From assembly GCA_023253435.1 (NCBI GenBank), contig JALRGJ010000007.1, forward strand, positions 1 through 22,589: a DNA stretch of 22,589 nt, in the 5' to 3' direction. Origin of the DNA: Ilumatobacteraceae bacterium (GTDB taxonomy: Bacteria; Actinomycetota; Acidimicrobiia; Acidimicrobiales; Ilumatobacteraceae). The notes under the pieces were generated by a model. It was given only the letters and a program-made list of their open reading frames with translations, was not told the DNA's origin and ran no database searches. How positions within the stretch are numbered: the stretch's first letter is position 1; each line of letters opens with the position of its first letter. The position numbers were made by a program, and so were the translations under genes. Positions 6,400 to 15,039 of the stretch are shown here, in pieces.

Positions 6400-8409
6400 T
6401 CAGCTAGCTGGTGAGCAGGTAGCAGTGCCTGTATCCAGGATGGTGTTGGTAGAAGCGCTCACAAACGACCATGTGTACGTAGTGGGAGTCAGATCTAGCT
6501 TCACGACTCCGTGCTCATCATTGAATCGAAATGCACTTCCTGGTGCTGGTGTGAGCAACGGATATGTTTGTGCCCCACCTAATCCAGAAATAAATAATGC
6601 AGTACCAGTGGCAGAAGGAATACCGTCTACGCCCAAGGGCTCAAATCTTTCATAGTGGTGATCATGAGCTGTAAACATCACATCTGCGCCGCCGTTAACT
6701 GATGCATCCCATAGGGGTTTGGCACTAGATACCGGATACAGACCACTTGAAAATGGAGGGTGGTGCATTAACACCATGGAACATTTATTTTCTGATTTTG
6801 CTAGTGCAAGTTGCTCCGTTAACCACCTGGTTTGATGTGATGTTGCGGAGCATCCATCTGTGACAACTCCAACACACCATGAATCAACTCCAATGATTCT
6901 CCAGCCAGCAGCATTTGTAGTCCAGTAAGAGGCAGACATATTGCCAAAGTATTGGATGTAGCCATTTGCGCCGGGAGTGATGTACTCATGATTCCCACGC
7001 ACTGGATAGGTGATTGATTTGAAGAGTCCCCATGTTGGGTCGTAATGGGTGAGTAAGTCTGAATAGCTTGCTGCCTCATATTGAAGGTCACCCAATGCCA
7101 TCACCGCATGTGGTGCAATTGCAGAGATTTGTGCTGCCGTGGTTGCCTCTCCACATTGAGAACCCAATGGCCCCACACCATATGTTGCTTTGCGCGTTGC
7201 ATTGCACGAGATATCTCCTGCAAGCACAAGTGTTGCTGCAGTATCAGAACCAATTGCCTTGTACCTCACGCCGTTTGGCCAAACAGCCGTACCACTGGTT
7301 CTGTTAGATCTACTTGAGTCACCTAATTGACCCGCAACCCCGTATCCCCAACACCACATTGCTCCTTGAGTCATGGTTGTTGCACACGCATGGCTCAGAC
7401 CCGTTTCAACGGAAAGAACTTGCCCTACTTCAGGGCCAGCAATGATTCGTTGAGGTGTGTAGCGAGAGATATTTGATGCGTTGGCCAGCTGCCCGTATCG
7501 GGCTCTTCCCCAACACCATGTTTCCGGAACAGAAGTGGATGCACAGACGAATTCTTCACCTGCAGAAACAGAGACCACTTCTCGCAGACTCATTGTGCGC
7601 GGAGCTAAACGAGATTTTCCTGGTTTGACTCCTTGTTGACCGTAATTGTTTCTGCCCCAACACATCGCGCGCTTTGAAGTATTCACAATGCAAGTGAATC
7701 CGCTGCCCACTGACACGCTGACGGCACGCACTTTTGGCACGAGTCGAGGACGTGTTTGGCTCAATGGAGATAAGCGGCCTAAGCGGTAGTAGCCATTGCT
7801 ACCCCAGCACAAAACTGTTTTGTTCGTTTTTGTGGCACATGTATGAACCGCGCCCGCAGATAATGAAACAACACTGGAGATTCCTACTTGTACTGGTGTT
7901 GCAGATGAAATCTTGTTGCCATTTCCTAGCCGACCAGAGCCATTGTTGCCCCAGCACCAAACGTTTCCGTTCAACATGAGCGCACAGACATGTTGCGTGC
8001 CCACACTGACAGAGGCGACTCCTGTGAGAGGCACTGGGGTAGGAAGCGGTGAATTTGCAGCTGCAGGAAGTGCACCCCAACAAGTGACTGAAGTGTCTGT
8101 TAACACTGCACAAGAGGTGTTTCCGCCTGCACTAACACTTGTTGCATTGGAAACCTTTGTTTGAGCAAACGCGTACGTGCGTTCATAGTCGCCAGTTCCC
8201 AATTGTCCGAATGTGTTGTCACCGGTGCACCACACGGCAGCATCGCGCACCATGCAAGTATGTGATGCTCCTGCACCAAGAGAAGTAATGATCGGAACAG
8301 ACTCTGTGGCCGGACCAGCAAGGAGACCTGGGCGAGCACTGACTACTCCAGTTGAGATTGCTATTACTGCAACAAGAAGAGCGAGAGCTCTAGAGAGAAA
8401 ACGGTTCAT
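6400..8409 (-). CDS. Secreted RCC1-repeat / calcineurin-like metallophosphatase fusion
   Basis: A 669-residue exported protein. A signal peptide is visible (MNRFLSRALALLVAVIAIST, cleavage probably near VSA-RP). Residues about 45-385 hold around seven RCC1-like blades, each with a cysteine such as 'H-x-C' paired to a 'WCWG' or 'CWG' motif, so intra-blade disulfides are likely. Residues about 395-655 carry the metallophosphatase metal sites in order: GDIS, GDLQ, GNHE, MHHPPF and AHDHHYER. This is the purple-acid-phosphatase/calcineurin-like pattern. Hydrolysis of an extracellular phosphoester is inferred, with the propeller as a binding module. The ATG at 8409 directly precedes the signal peptide and overlaps the end of the upstream amidase by 20 bp. 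An in-frame ATG at 8421 is an alternative. Confidence 0.85.
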   Translation of the reverse strand: MNRFLSRALALLVAVIAISTGVVSARPGLLAGPATESVPIITSLGAGASHTCMVRDAAVWCTGDNTFGQLGTGDYERTYAFAQTKVSNATSVSAGGNTSCAVLTDTSVTCWGALPAAANSPLPTPVPLTGVASVSVGTQHVCALMLNGNVWCWGNNGSGRLGNGNKISSATPVQVGISSVVSLSAGAVHTCATKTNKTVLCWGSNGYYRLGRLSPLSQTRPRLVPKVRAVSVSVGSGFTCIVNTSKRAMCWGRNNYGQQGVKPGKSRLAPRTMSLREVVSVSAGEEFVCASTSVPETWCWGRARYGQLANASNISRYTPQRIIAGPEVGQVLSVETGLSHACATTMTQGAMWCWGYGVAGQLGDSSRSNRTSGTAVWPNGVRYKAIGSDTAATLVLAGDISCNATRKATYGVGPLGSQCGEATTAAQISAIAPHAVMALGDLQYEAASYSDLLTHYDPTWGLFKSITYPVRGNHEYITPGANGYIQYFGNMSASYWTTNAAGWRIIGVDSWCVGVVTDGCSATSHQTRWLTEQLALAKSENKCSMVLMHHPPFSSGLYPVSSAKPLWDASVNGGADVMFTAHDHHYERFEPLGVDGIPSATGTALFISGLGGAQTYPLLTPAPGSAFRFNDEHGVVKLDLTPTTYTWSFVSASTNTILDTGTATCSPAS

Positions 8410-9739
8410 ACCCTGGTGCATGTAGTGGCCATGGAGCCACATTTTCTATGTGTTTGGCCAGCCCAAACAACAAGCCATCGTGAAAGCGCGGAGCAGTGAT
8501 ATGAAAACCACAGGGAACTCCGTGAATGTCTAATCCCATAGGAACACTCATAGCAGGGTGGCCGGTGAAATTGTTGTCGGCTGTATTCAAGGTGACCATT
8601 GGGTCGTCTGTATTCCCTGCGCGAGAAGGCAATGGGCCCTCTGCTGGCCAGGAACGGGCATTGACTGTTGGGGTCACAAGTACCGCACCGTCTACAAGCA
8701 GATCATCAAATTTTGCTGAAACTTCATGGCGGAATCGCTGAGCAGCGATGTAATCATCGATCGTGACTTGAGAGCCAAAGTTCAACTGCATTTGAACGTA
8801 ATCAGACATTTGTCCCCATCGTGTCTCCTCTGAACGAAGACTCTGGGTGAGCTCTGCCGTAGAAATAGTGAACCAACTCCACATGGTTCTGTTATCGCTT
8901 GGAGATTCAACCCGAATAACTTCAACACCACTCTTAGTTAGTACGTCGAGCATATTTTCAAAGTTCTCTTCAATGTCTGGATCTACATCTGTTCTAAAAG
9001 TTCTACATGCCAACACTTTTTTAGGCATTTGGGGATCTAGGGAAATTCCTGAACGAGGGATAGATAAAAAATCTCCGCGAGCGGCACCAAGGGTGATGGA
9101 AGCCTCGTAGTGCACATCTGCAACGGTGCTTCCAGACGAACCTTGAGTAGAAAACTCAATCCATCGGGGAAGTATGTTGCGCCCAATTGCACCCATGGTT
9201 GGCTTGTAGCCAACTAGTCCCGTTGCAGATGCAGGACCACGCACACTGCCACCACCATCAGAAGTTGTTGCAAGTGGAGTGAGTGCAGCGGCTAATGCTG
9301 CGGCGGAACCGCCACTGGAACCTCCTGGTGCCTTCTCTAAGTTCCAAGGATTACGAGTTGGTCCATACACCAAGTTTGTTGTGTAAGCGGTTGCACCAAA
9401 CTCAGGACTATTTGTTCGTCCTAAAACAATTGCACCCTCAGACCGCAGACGTGCCACGACTGTGTCGTCCACTTCATCTGGTGAGGATTGTGCATACAGA
9501 GTGGAGCCTGAAGTGGTGATGTGTCCTTTCACCCGAGCCATGTCTTTTACAAGAAGGGGTAATCCAGCAACCGCTCCCTTCCTGTTGTGTTTTTTTGCAG
9601 CGTCCAACGCTTCATCTGCATATAAGGCAACCACAGCATTTAATTCAGAGGCCGCCTGAATTCTTCTGATGCTTTCTTCTACCAGTTCAACTGGGCTAAT
9701 TGCGCCTGAGCGCACTTGTGCAGAAAGTTCAGAAAGCAT
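8390..9739 (-). CDS. Amidase (amidase signature family)
   Basis: A 449-residue amidase-signature enzyme. The Ser-cisSer-Lys catalytic triad is visible: K65 in PLLVKDMA, the serine pair at 141-142 in APGGSSGGSAAA, and S165 in SDGGGSVRGPAS, followed by GLVGYKPT. The family hydrolyses a wide range of carboxamides, so the substrate cannot be read from sequence. It is not GatA by context, since gatB and gatC are absent. Conserved late elements such as NFTGHPAMSVPMG and GVPCGFHI are present. No signal peptide is seen, so it is cytosolic. A TANNNT box lies 6 nt before the ATG at 9739. It overlaps the start of the phosphatase gene downstream, suggesting co-transcription. Confidence 0.9.
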   Translation of the reverse strand: MLSELSAQVRSGAISPVELVEESIRRIQAASELNAVVALYADEALDAAKKHNRKGAVAGLPLLVKDMARVKGHITTSGSTLYAQSSPDEVDDTVVARLRSEGAIVLGRTNSPEFGATAYTTNLVYGPTRNPWNLEKAPGGSSGGSAAALAAALTPLATTSDGGGSVRGPASATGLVGYKPTMGAIGRNILPRWIEFSTQGSSGSTVADVHYEASITLGAARGDFLSIPRSGISLDPQMPKKVLACRTFRTDVDPDIEENFENMLDVLTKSGVEVIRVESPSDNRTMWSWFTISTAELTQSLRSEETRWGQMSDYVQMQLNFGSQVTIDDYIAAQRFRHEVSAKFDDLLVDGAVLVTPTVNARSWPAEGPLPSRAGNTDDPMVTLNTADNNFTGHPAMSVPMGLDIHGVPCGFHITAPRFHDGLLFGLAKHIENVAPWPLHAPGYEPFSL

Positions 9740-9751
9740 TAGTCCAATCTA
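9740..9751 (-). promoter_or_regulatory. Putative leaderless -10 element for the amidase gene
   Basis: Minus-strand TAGATT (9751-9746) matches TANNNT and ends six bases before the ATG at 9739. No Shine-Dalgarno is visible in between. This is compatible with a leaderless transcript. Confidence 0.45.
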
Positions 9752-9779
9752 ATTGGTGTTGTTACAACCTCAGACGAAG

Positions 9780-10973
9780 TTAGCGAACAGGAATCCAGCG
9801 CCAATCAAGATGAATGATGGTGGGATCTACTATTTCCATGATGGAGAGCCCAATAACACTGGCTCTCGCCGACATTCCCGTAGTTGTTCTGATTGTGGCG
9901 GTATCAGGCGCTTTTGACGCGGCTACCTCAATAGTGCGACGTGCAGCCAGCGCATACCCAAGTAATTGTTTACTAATGGTCTCTGAATGTCGTGAAGCCA
10001 GGAGACATTCAAGTCGGAAGCGTCGCCATTGTTGATTTGATGGCGACATGTAGCTAGTCAAAATATTGGTGATCTCCGCACGTTGATCTTCTGCGCCAAA
10101 TACCTTTGCCCAGTCTTCTGCGTCATGTTTACTTTGGGGAGGAAACAGCACCTCTAGGCAATCACTCACCAGAGAGTCTTTGTTTTCATACAACCCGTAG
10201 ATGGCGCCCACACTCACACCAGCGCGACGTGCAATTCGAGAAACGGTGGCACGGTGTACTCCTGAACGTGCAATGACATATTCGCTAGAACTGATCAACG
10301 CATCACGGATTTCGTCGTAGGTGGTGGGGAATTGATACGGGATTCGCTCAGCCTTTGGGGCATTTTTTTGCGATGGCTTTGTGGGGCTTTTTACGGCTCT
10401 TGAAAAAGTATCGATCAATGGTGTTGGATCGATCATTGTCTGGGCGTCAACACCGTACGCAGAGTTAAGAATTGCGGCACCAAAAATTGTACAAATGGCT
10501 GACACAACTGCTTGGCGATCTGGTCCGTCTATGGATGGCCCAACGCCACGGTCGTCGAGTAAGCCATTTATGTCTCTTTGAACAACTTCGCCAATCACTT
10601 CGTCACGTCTTGATGCAATGATGACTTCCATTGCGCTTCCAAGATCTGGAACTGCATCGGCAGAGCTTGCAGCAAAGAAAAGCTCACGAATCTTTTCACT
10701 GTTTGTAGTGCGCTTAGCAATGACATCGTCAACAACGAGCGTCAGGATCTCTGAGAGCATGGGCCAGAAACTTTTTTCCCATGCGAGAACTACTAGTTCT
10801 GATCTGTCATCACAACGCGCGTAAATTGCACCGCTTGAGAATCCTGCATCAGCAGCTACTCGTGTGAGCGCCATCTGGTCTACACCCACTGTATGAACCG
10901 CACGTGCTGCACTGTGTGCCACCTTGAGGTCTGTTTGGCGAGACTTCTCTGATTGCTTTATCCCGATAGCCAT
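9780..10973 (-). CDS. Tandem TetR-family transcriptional regulator (two fused TetR units)
   Basis: A 397-residue protein, twice the usual TetR length of about 200. The first unit (about residues 10-195) has a helix-turn-helix at 34-53, TRVAADAGFSSGAIYARCDD. The second unit (about 212-397) has one at 242-262, TVSRIARRAGVSVGAIYGLY. A lysine/proline-rich linker around 195-211 joins them. Both HTHs keep the 'GxxxGAIY' recognition turn, so both could bind DNA, giving a pseudo-dimer or a four-HTH dimer. The ligand and targets are unknown. It starts 12 nt after the uracil-DNA glycosylase stop, on the same strand, so the two genes are probably co-transcribed. No leaderless box or Shine-Dalgarno is obvious. 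Confidence 0.85.
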   Translation of the reverse strand: MAIGIKQSEKSRQTDLKVAHSAARAVHTVGVDQMALTRVAADAGFSSGAIYARCDDRSELVVLAWEKSFWPMLSEILTLVVDDVIAKRTTNSEKIRELFFAASSADAVPDLGSAMEVIIASRRDEVIGEVVQRDINGLLDDRGVGPSIDGPDRQAVVSAICTIFGAAILNSAYGVDAQTMIDPTPLIDTFSRAVKSPTKPSQKNAPKAERIPYQFPTTYDEIRDALISSSEYVIARSGVHRATVSRIARRAGVSVGAIYGLYENKDSLVSDCLEVLFPPQSKHDAEDWAKVFGAEDQRAEITNILTSYMSPSNQQWRRFRLECLLASRHSETISKQLLGYALAARRTIEVAASKAPDTATIRTTTGMSARASVIGLSIMEIVDPTIIHLDWRWIPVR

Positions 10974-10985
10974 GCAGTGATTGTT

Positions 10986-11651
10986 TCATAGCAATGACCA
11001 ACTAATGGGGTCGTGGCCAGCACTTTGTAATGTGCGGTTTACCTGGGAAAACGGTTTAGAACCAAAGAAACCATTTCTTGCAGAGAGCGGGGAAGGATGA
11101 GCACTCTCGATGACTTGGTGTTGTGGGGATGTGATGAGGCCTTTTTTCTTGCGTGCTGGTGCACCCCACAAAACGAATACACAACATTCACTGCGCTGGT
11201 TGAGCGCTGTGATGACCGCGTCCGTAAATGTTTCCCAACCATGGCCTTGGTGTGAACCTGCTTCACCTTGTCTGACGGTGAGTGTTGTATTCAGTAAGAG
11301 CACACCTTGTGTGGCCCATGATGTGAGATCACCATGAGATGGAGTGGCAATTCCCAGATCGTCATGCAGTTCAGTAAAAATGTTGCGTAAAGACGGAGGT
11401 ATTTTCACTCCGTCGCGTACAGAAAAACTCAGTCCATGCGCTTGATGAATTCTGTGGTACGGGTCTTGACCCAAAATGACGACTTTGGTGTTTTGAAAGG
11501 AAGTGAGTCGCAAAGCTGTAAAGACTTCATTCTCTGGCGGGAAGACTTCATGTTGAGAGCGTTCTTGACGAACGAATTCTTGAAGGCGCAGGTAATACGG
11601 TGCATGAAATTCGGGCTGAAGCACTTGTTCCCACGATTCATCCACGGCCAC
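10986..11651 (-). CDS. ung: Uracil-DNA glycosylase, family 1
   Basis: A 221-residue family-1 uracil-DNA glycosylase that excises uracil from DNA in base-excision repair. The water-activating motif GQDPYH is at 61-66 with catalytic D63. The uracil-stacking region LSFSV follows, and LLLNTTLTV carries the uracil-recognising asparagine. HPSPLSAR starting at H185 is the catalytic His/minor-groove loop. The length and motif order are standard. The start is a GTG at 11651; an in-frame stop lies about eight codons upstream, so there is little freedom. It is followed closely by the double TetR gene and diverges from the ROK kinase. Confidence 0.96.
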   Translation of the reverse strand: MAVDESWEQVLQPEFHAPYYLRLQEFVRQERSQHEVFPPENEVFTALRLTSFQNTKVVILGQDPYHRIHQAHGLSFSVRDGVKIPPSLRNIFTELHDDLGIATPSHGDLTSWATQGVLLLNTTLTVRQGEAGSHQGHGWETFTDAVITALNQRSECCVFVLWGAPARKKKGLITSPQHQVIESAHPSPLSARNGFFGSKPFSQVNRTLQSAGHDPISWSLL

Positions 11652-11746
11652 ATCGTACGAAGATCTGTAATTTCATAGGTGAGGGTAGGAAATTTTTTCC
11701 AAAAAGACGCCATTCTTGACGTGTCTCTTGCAAGACTGGATGCCTT

Positions 11747-12634
11747 ATGGACCTGGCGTTGGCTGTTGACATTGGTGGCACCAAGTTTTCCGTGGGATTA
11801 GTCACCCGCAATGGAGAACTTTTAGACCGCCAAATGGTTCGGGTAGATCACCATGCCTCCGCAGATGAACTCTTTGCGGACCTTGCCGAGGCAGTTCAGT
11901 CTCAAATTCGCCGTGCTTACGATCATCACGGTCGGCAACCAACTGTTGTGGGTGTTGGTTCAGCTGGCCCCATCACTCGCAATGTAGAAACAATTTCTCC
12001 TCTCAACATTCTTCAGTGGCGCGGATTTCCCCTGAGAGACAAACTCCGTGAAGTGACAGATCTAGAAGTATTTGGCGATGGCGACGCCAAGGCGCTTGCT
12101 CTTGCGGAGGGCTGGCTTGGGGCTGCTCGAGGAGTTGACAACTTTATGGCCATGGTTGTCTCCACCGGAGTGGGAGGGGGCATTGTGCTCAACGGTCAAC
12201 TCTTGGAAGGCGCCACAGGCAATGCCGGCCATATCGGACATGTGATTGTTGAGCCAAATGGTCGACGCTGCACGTGCGGTGGTCGCGGATGTCTTGAGGC
12301 AGAAGCATCTGGGCCGGCAATTGAAGCAATCACTGGCAGACCACCAACGCAACCTACATACGAAATCATGGTGCGCACTGGTCGACTTGTGGGACGAGGT
12401 GTTGCAAGTGTGTGCAACTTGTTAGATCTCAAACTGGTGTGTGTAGCCGGAAGCGTTGCTATTGGTTTTGGTGCAACATTTTTTGAATCTGCACAACGCA
12501 CACTCGACGAGTTATGCGGACTTGAATTTTCTCGTAAAGCTCGAATTGTGCCGGCACGTTTGGCCGATGAAGGGCCTCTTGTTGGTGCAGCTGCAGTTGG
12601 ATGGCGTGGACTTAACAGACTGCAAACCGCATAA
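11747..12634 (+). CDS. ROK-family sugar kinase (glucokinase-like)
   Basis: A 295-residue ROK kinase. The ATP-phosphate loop AVDIGGTKFSVGLV lies at residues 6-19. VGVGSAGPI and the catalytic-aspartate region VFGDGDAKALALAEGWLGAA follow, then MVVSTGVGGGIVL. The ROK zinc site is complete: GHIGH plus the CTCGGRGCLE cysteine cluster. It transfers the ATP gamma-phosphate to a hexose, probably glucose; N-acetyl-hexosamine or allose kinases share these motifs, so specificity is open. There is no N-terminal helix-turn-helix, which separates it from ROK repressors. It converges on the racemase-like gene with a 24-bp gap. Confidence 0.9.
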   Translation: MDLALAVDIGGTKFSVGLVTRNGELLDRQMVRVDHHASADELFADLAEAVQSQIRRAYDHHGRQPTVVGVGSAGPITRNVETISPLNILQWRGFPLRDKLREVTDLEVFGDGDAKALALAEGWLGAARGVDNFMAMVVSTGVGGGIVLNGQLLEGATGNAGHIGHVIVEPNGRRCTCGGRGCLEAEASGPAIEAITGRPPTQPTYEIMVRTGRLVGRGVASVCNLLDLKLVCVAGSVAIGFGATFFESAQRTLDELCGLEFSRKARIVPARLADEGPLVGAAAVGWRGLNRLQTA

Positions 12635-12658
12635 ATAATTTGCAGTTCAATTAATGGG

Positions 12659-13615
12659 TTACTTCACCCACTGTAAAAGATCTACTTGCACACGTGTCAG
12701 TGGTTGCTGAACATCTATCCACTCACCAACACTTGGAATTGGTCTGCCACGTGCAATCAAAAGCATCGATGTATGCATGTGTGGGGGTTCCAATACATTT
12801 AGTCGCTGACGTTGAAAGTGAAAAGGGCTTCGTCCATCTGGCAAAAGACCCACTCCATGGGCGGTGCCACACCCCACCAAAACAATCTCGCCAGGGCCAT
12901 TTATGAGGGTTTGTGTATATCCCGCACGGGTTCCGGGCTCTACCGGGTGATGATCCAAGATGTCTGCGGACAGCTTCATCATTGACTTATCGCCATGCCA
13001 TAAAGAAGTTCCCATCCTGATTCGGAATGAACGTGACGGATGGTCTTTACGCAATTTTTCATATGTTGATGCATCGAGGTGACTTACATAAAGAGGCAAA
13101 GTTGGATCGAGAAAGTCGAGCCAATCAGTGATGTCTCGCATATGCAAAGCCATGTCACCTTCTATTGGTGGATGAATTGAGTAACCAACAACAGTCATCC
13201 GTGCATTGGCGATATCGGCTAACAACGGTTGAAGATCAGTTGGTTGAATGCCATACCGCATTGCTGATGATTGCAATTTAACAATGACATTGCCAGACCA
13301 TCCGGCGGTAGAAAGTGCAACCACATGATGAGGAGCGCCAATCGTAAGCACAGTATTCAATGGCATATTTTTTGGTGGAGCGGTGAGAGTAGGAGTGAGA
13401 ACGATGGGAGTGATTCCAGATGGAATATCTCGTGCCTCAAAAATGGTTCCCACTGCAACTTCTTTTGCTAACTGGCCAGCAAGTGGCATGAGATTCCATC
13501 GACGAAAACCGTAACCATTACCTTTTACGACCGGTACAAGATTGGGCATAGAGCGCGCAACGCTCTGAACGTGATCCATCCAGATCTTTTCGTTCACTGC
13601 GAGGCGTATAGTCAC
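12659..13615 (-). CDS. Short alanine-racemase-like PLP protein
   Basis: A 318-residue protein related to fold-III alanine racemases but shorter than the usual 360-390 residues. The PLP lysine is K31 in VPVVKGNGYG, compared with VVKANAYG in true Alr. The arginine facing the pyridine nitrogen is probably R200 in RIRMGTSLWHG. Y233 in GTRAGYTQTL occupies the place of the second catalytic base, and GTAHGVGLLPDG follows. Racemisation of alanine or another amino acid is plausible, but a dedicated role in cell-wall or peptide metabolism is equally possible. It starts with GTG at 13615, 45 nt after the mftF stop on the same strand, behind its own TACCGT box. Confidence 0.75.
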   Translation of the reverse strand: MTIRLAVNEKIWMDHVQSVARSMPNLVPVVKGNGYGFRRWNLMPLAGQLAKEVAVGTIFEARDIPSGITPIVLTPTLTAPPKNMPLNTVLTIGAPHHVVALSTAGWSGNVIVKLQSSAMRYGIQPTDLQPLLADIANARMTVVGYSIHPPIEGDMALHMRDITDWLDFLDPTLPLYVSHLDASTYEKLRKDHPSRSFRIRMGTSLWHGDKSMMKLSADILDHHPVEPGTRAGYTQTLINGPGEIVLVGCGTAHGVGLLPDGRSPFHFQRQRLNVLEPPHMHTSMLLIARGRPIPSVGEWIDVQQPLTRVQVDLLQWVK

Positions 13616-13628
13616 ATCTCTAACGGTA
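13616..13628 (-). promoter_or_regulatory. Putative leaderless -10 element (TACCGT) for the racemase-like gene
   Basis: Minus-strand TACCGT (13628-13623) is followed by seven bases and the GTG at 13615. It implies that this gene can be transcribed independently of the mft operon just upstream. Confidence 0.52.
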
Positions 13629-13659
13629 GTCCGTTATTACTGAGAGCGGTGTCGATTCT

Positions 13660-15039
13660 TTATGAATGTCGTTTTTGAGTCTTGCGAATCGTAATCACAG
13701 GCACGAGGCATCGAACATTGCGAGTTTGGATAACACTTTTCCAAACCCCAAGGCCGTACATCGCATTTTCGAGGGAGCGAACAGCGATGTATCGGAGTGG
13801 ATAGGAAGATTTGCGTCGCATCAAACCAAAAATTGGGGGAACGAGAACGCTAAAGGTGAGCATTGCTGCCGGATACACATTAAAAAATCCAGCAATCAGG
13901 AAGAGGGGCCACCAAGCGCGAGTAATGGCTTGGGCAGTGAGTGACAGAGTGGATCGAAAACCTAAAAATATGACGCGCAGTCGATCAGGTAGGGAGAGAC
14001 GAGTGGAGCGCAAAGTTATGAGGAAGTAGATCACTGCACATGGCAGAAGAAGAAAAAACGAGAATAAATTTCCTGAGATCAAGGCGAGTGCGGGCAGTAA
14101 TAAAAACAAGTGTGTACGTAGTGGTGAAGCCGTAAATGGATGTCGCTTATCCAGAAAGGCCGCACTAGATCCGTAGCCGAATCTTTGTTTGAGGAGGGCT
14201 CGAATTGTTTGACGAGGCTGATGCTGACATTGAATACTCGGTACGTAGCGACACATGTTGCCACTTTCCACTGCGCGCCATATGAGGTCTACATCTTCTC
14301 CTTGACGCATGGAGTCGTCAAATGCACCCAATTGAAGAACACTTTCTGTGCGAGCTACCAAGACAGCAGTAGGCACATAAGAAACTCGTGAAAGTGGGCG
14401 CACCAACGCTGGTGCATCTCCAAGATCTAAGGGTGAGTGAACCGATTCATACTCATGAATGAAGTCATCCAATGGTTCAGTTTTCAGTCTCGGCGCAACA
14501 AATGAAAGCTGTTCGTCTGCAAGATAACCAGCAAGTTCTTGTAACTGTGATGACGTAACAACGGTATCTACATCTACAAATGCCACATATTTGGTTTCAA
14601 CATGATCAAGTCCAGTGTTCCTGCTATTTGCGGGCCCTTGGTTCTCGGAATTTCGGATGATGTGAACCCCAGGAATATGAAGTTCTTGAGGTGAATGATC
14701 GTCAACAATCACAATTTTGAGCCCATGCAAGGCCTGCGTTATCAATTCCAATTGCTCTCTCTCTGCATCATTACGAACGAATGCAGGGATAACAACGGTG
14801 ATGTCTTGGCTGTTTGCTGGTGTCACAGACACCGGGTGTGCAGAGCCTGTGGCAAGGAGTCGACGAGTAAGCGATTCGTGGCCATCGGGAAGCGAGGAAC
14901 CCTTTTCAATTACATCAAGTATTCGGGCACCAGCATCGGTAACCGCGAACGACATCAGTGGGGAGCCGGCGAGAAGATGCTTGCCATTTGCAGATCGAAA
15001 CCATTGTCGGTCTGGTTGAAGTTTCATTAGGGCGTCCAT
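13660..15039 (-). CDS. mftF: Mycofactocin glycosyltransferase MftF
   Basis: A 459-residue protein matching MftF, which adds an oligoglucoside chain to premycofactocin. Residues about 5-50 form the MftF-specific N-terminal segment (LLAGSPLMSFAVTDAG). A GT-A/GT2 domain at 80-310 shows TVVIPAF, the UDP-binding IVDDHSP (111-117), GPANSRNTGL, the DVD metal motif (156-158) and MRQGEDVDLIWRA, which carries the catalytic-base region. Hydrophobic segments at about 330-420 probably tether it to the membrane. It is the last mft gene, overlapping the end of mftE by 13 bp from the ATG at 15039. The ATG four codons later (15027) would give a TAATG junction and is an equally good start. Confidence 0.93.
   Translation of the reverse strand: MDALMKLQPDRQWFRSANGKHLLAGSPLMSFAVTDAGARILDVIEKGSSLPDGHESLTRRLLATGSAHPVSVTPANSQDITVVIPAFVRNDAEREQLELITQALHGLKIVIVDDHSPQELHIPGVHIIRNSENQGPANSRNTGLDHVETKYVAFVDVDTVVTSSQLQELAGYLADEQLSFVAPRLKTEPLDDFIHEYESVHSPLDLGDAPALVRPLSRVSYVPTAVLVARTESVLQLGAFDDSMRQGEDVDLIWRAVESGNMCRYVPSIQCQHQPRQTIRALLKQRFGYGSSAAFLDKRHPFTASPLRTHLFLLLPALALISGNLFSFFLLLPCAVIYFLITLRSTRLSLPDRLRVIFLGFRSTLSLTAQAITRAWWPLFLIAGFFNVYPAAMLTFSVLVPPIFGLMRRKSSYPLRYIAVRSLENAMYGLGVWKSVIQTRNVRCLVPVITIRKTQKRHS

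Noticed and set aside
12655..12670. Inverted repeat TGGGT-N6-ACCCA as a terminator between the ROK kinase and racemase-like genes
   Set aside because: Only five pairs with no T-run, and it overlaps the end of the racemase-like coding sequence.
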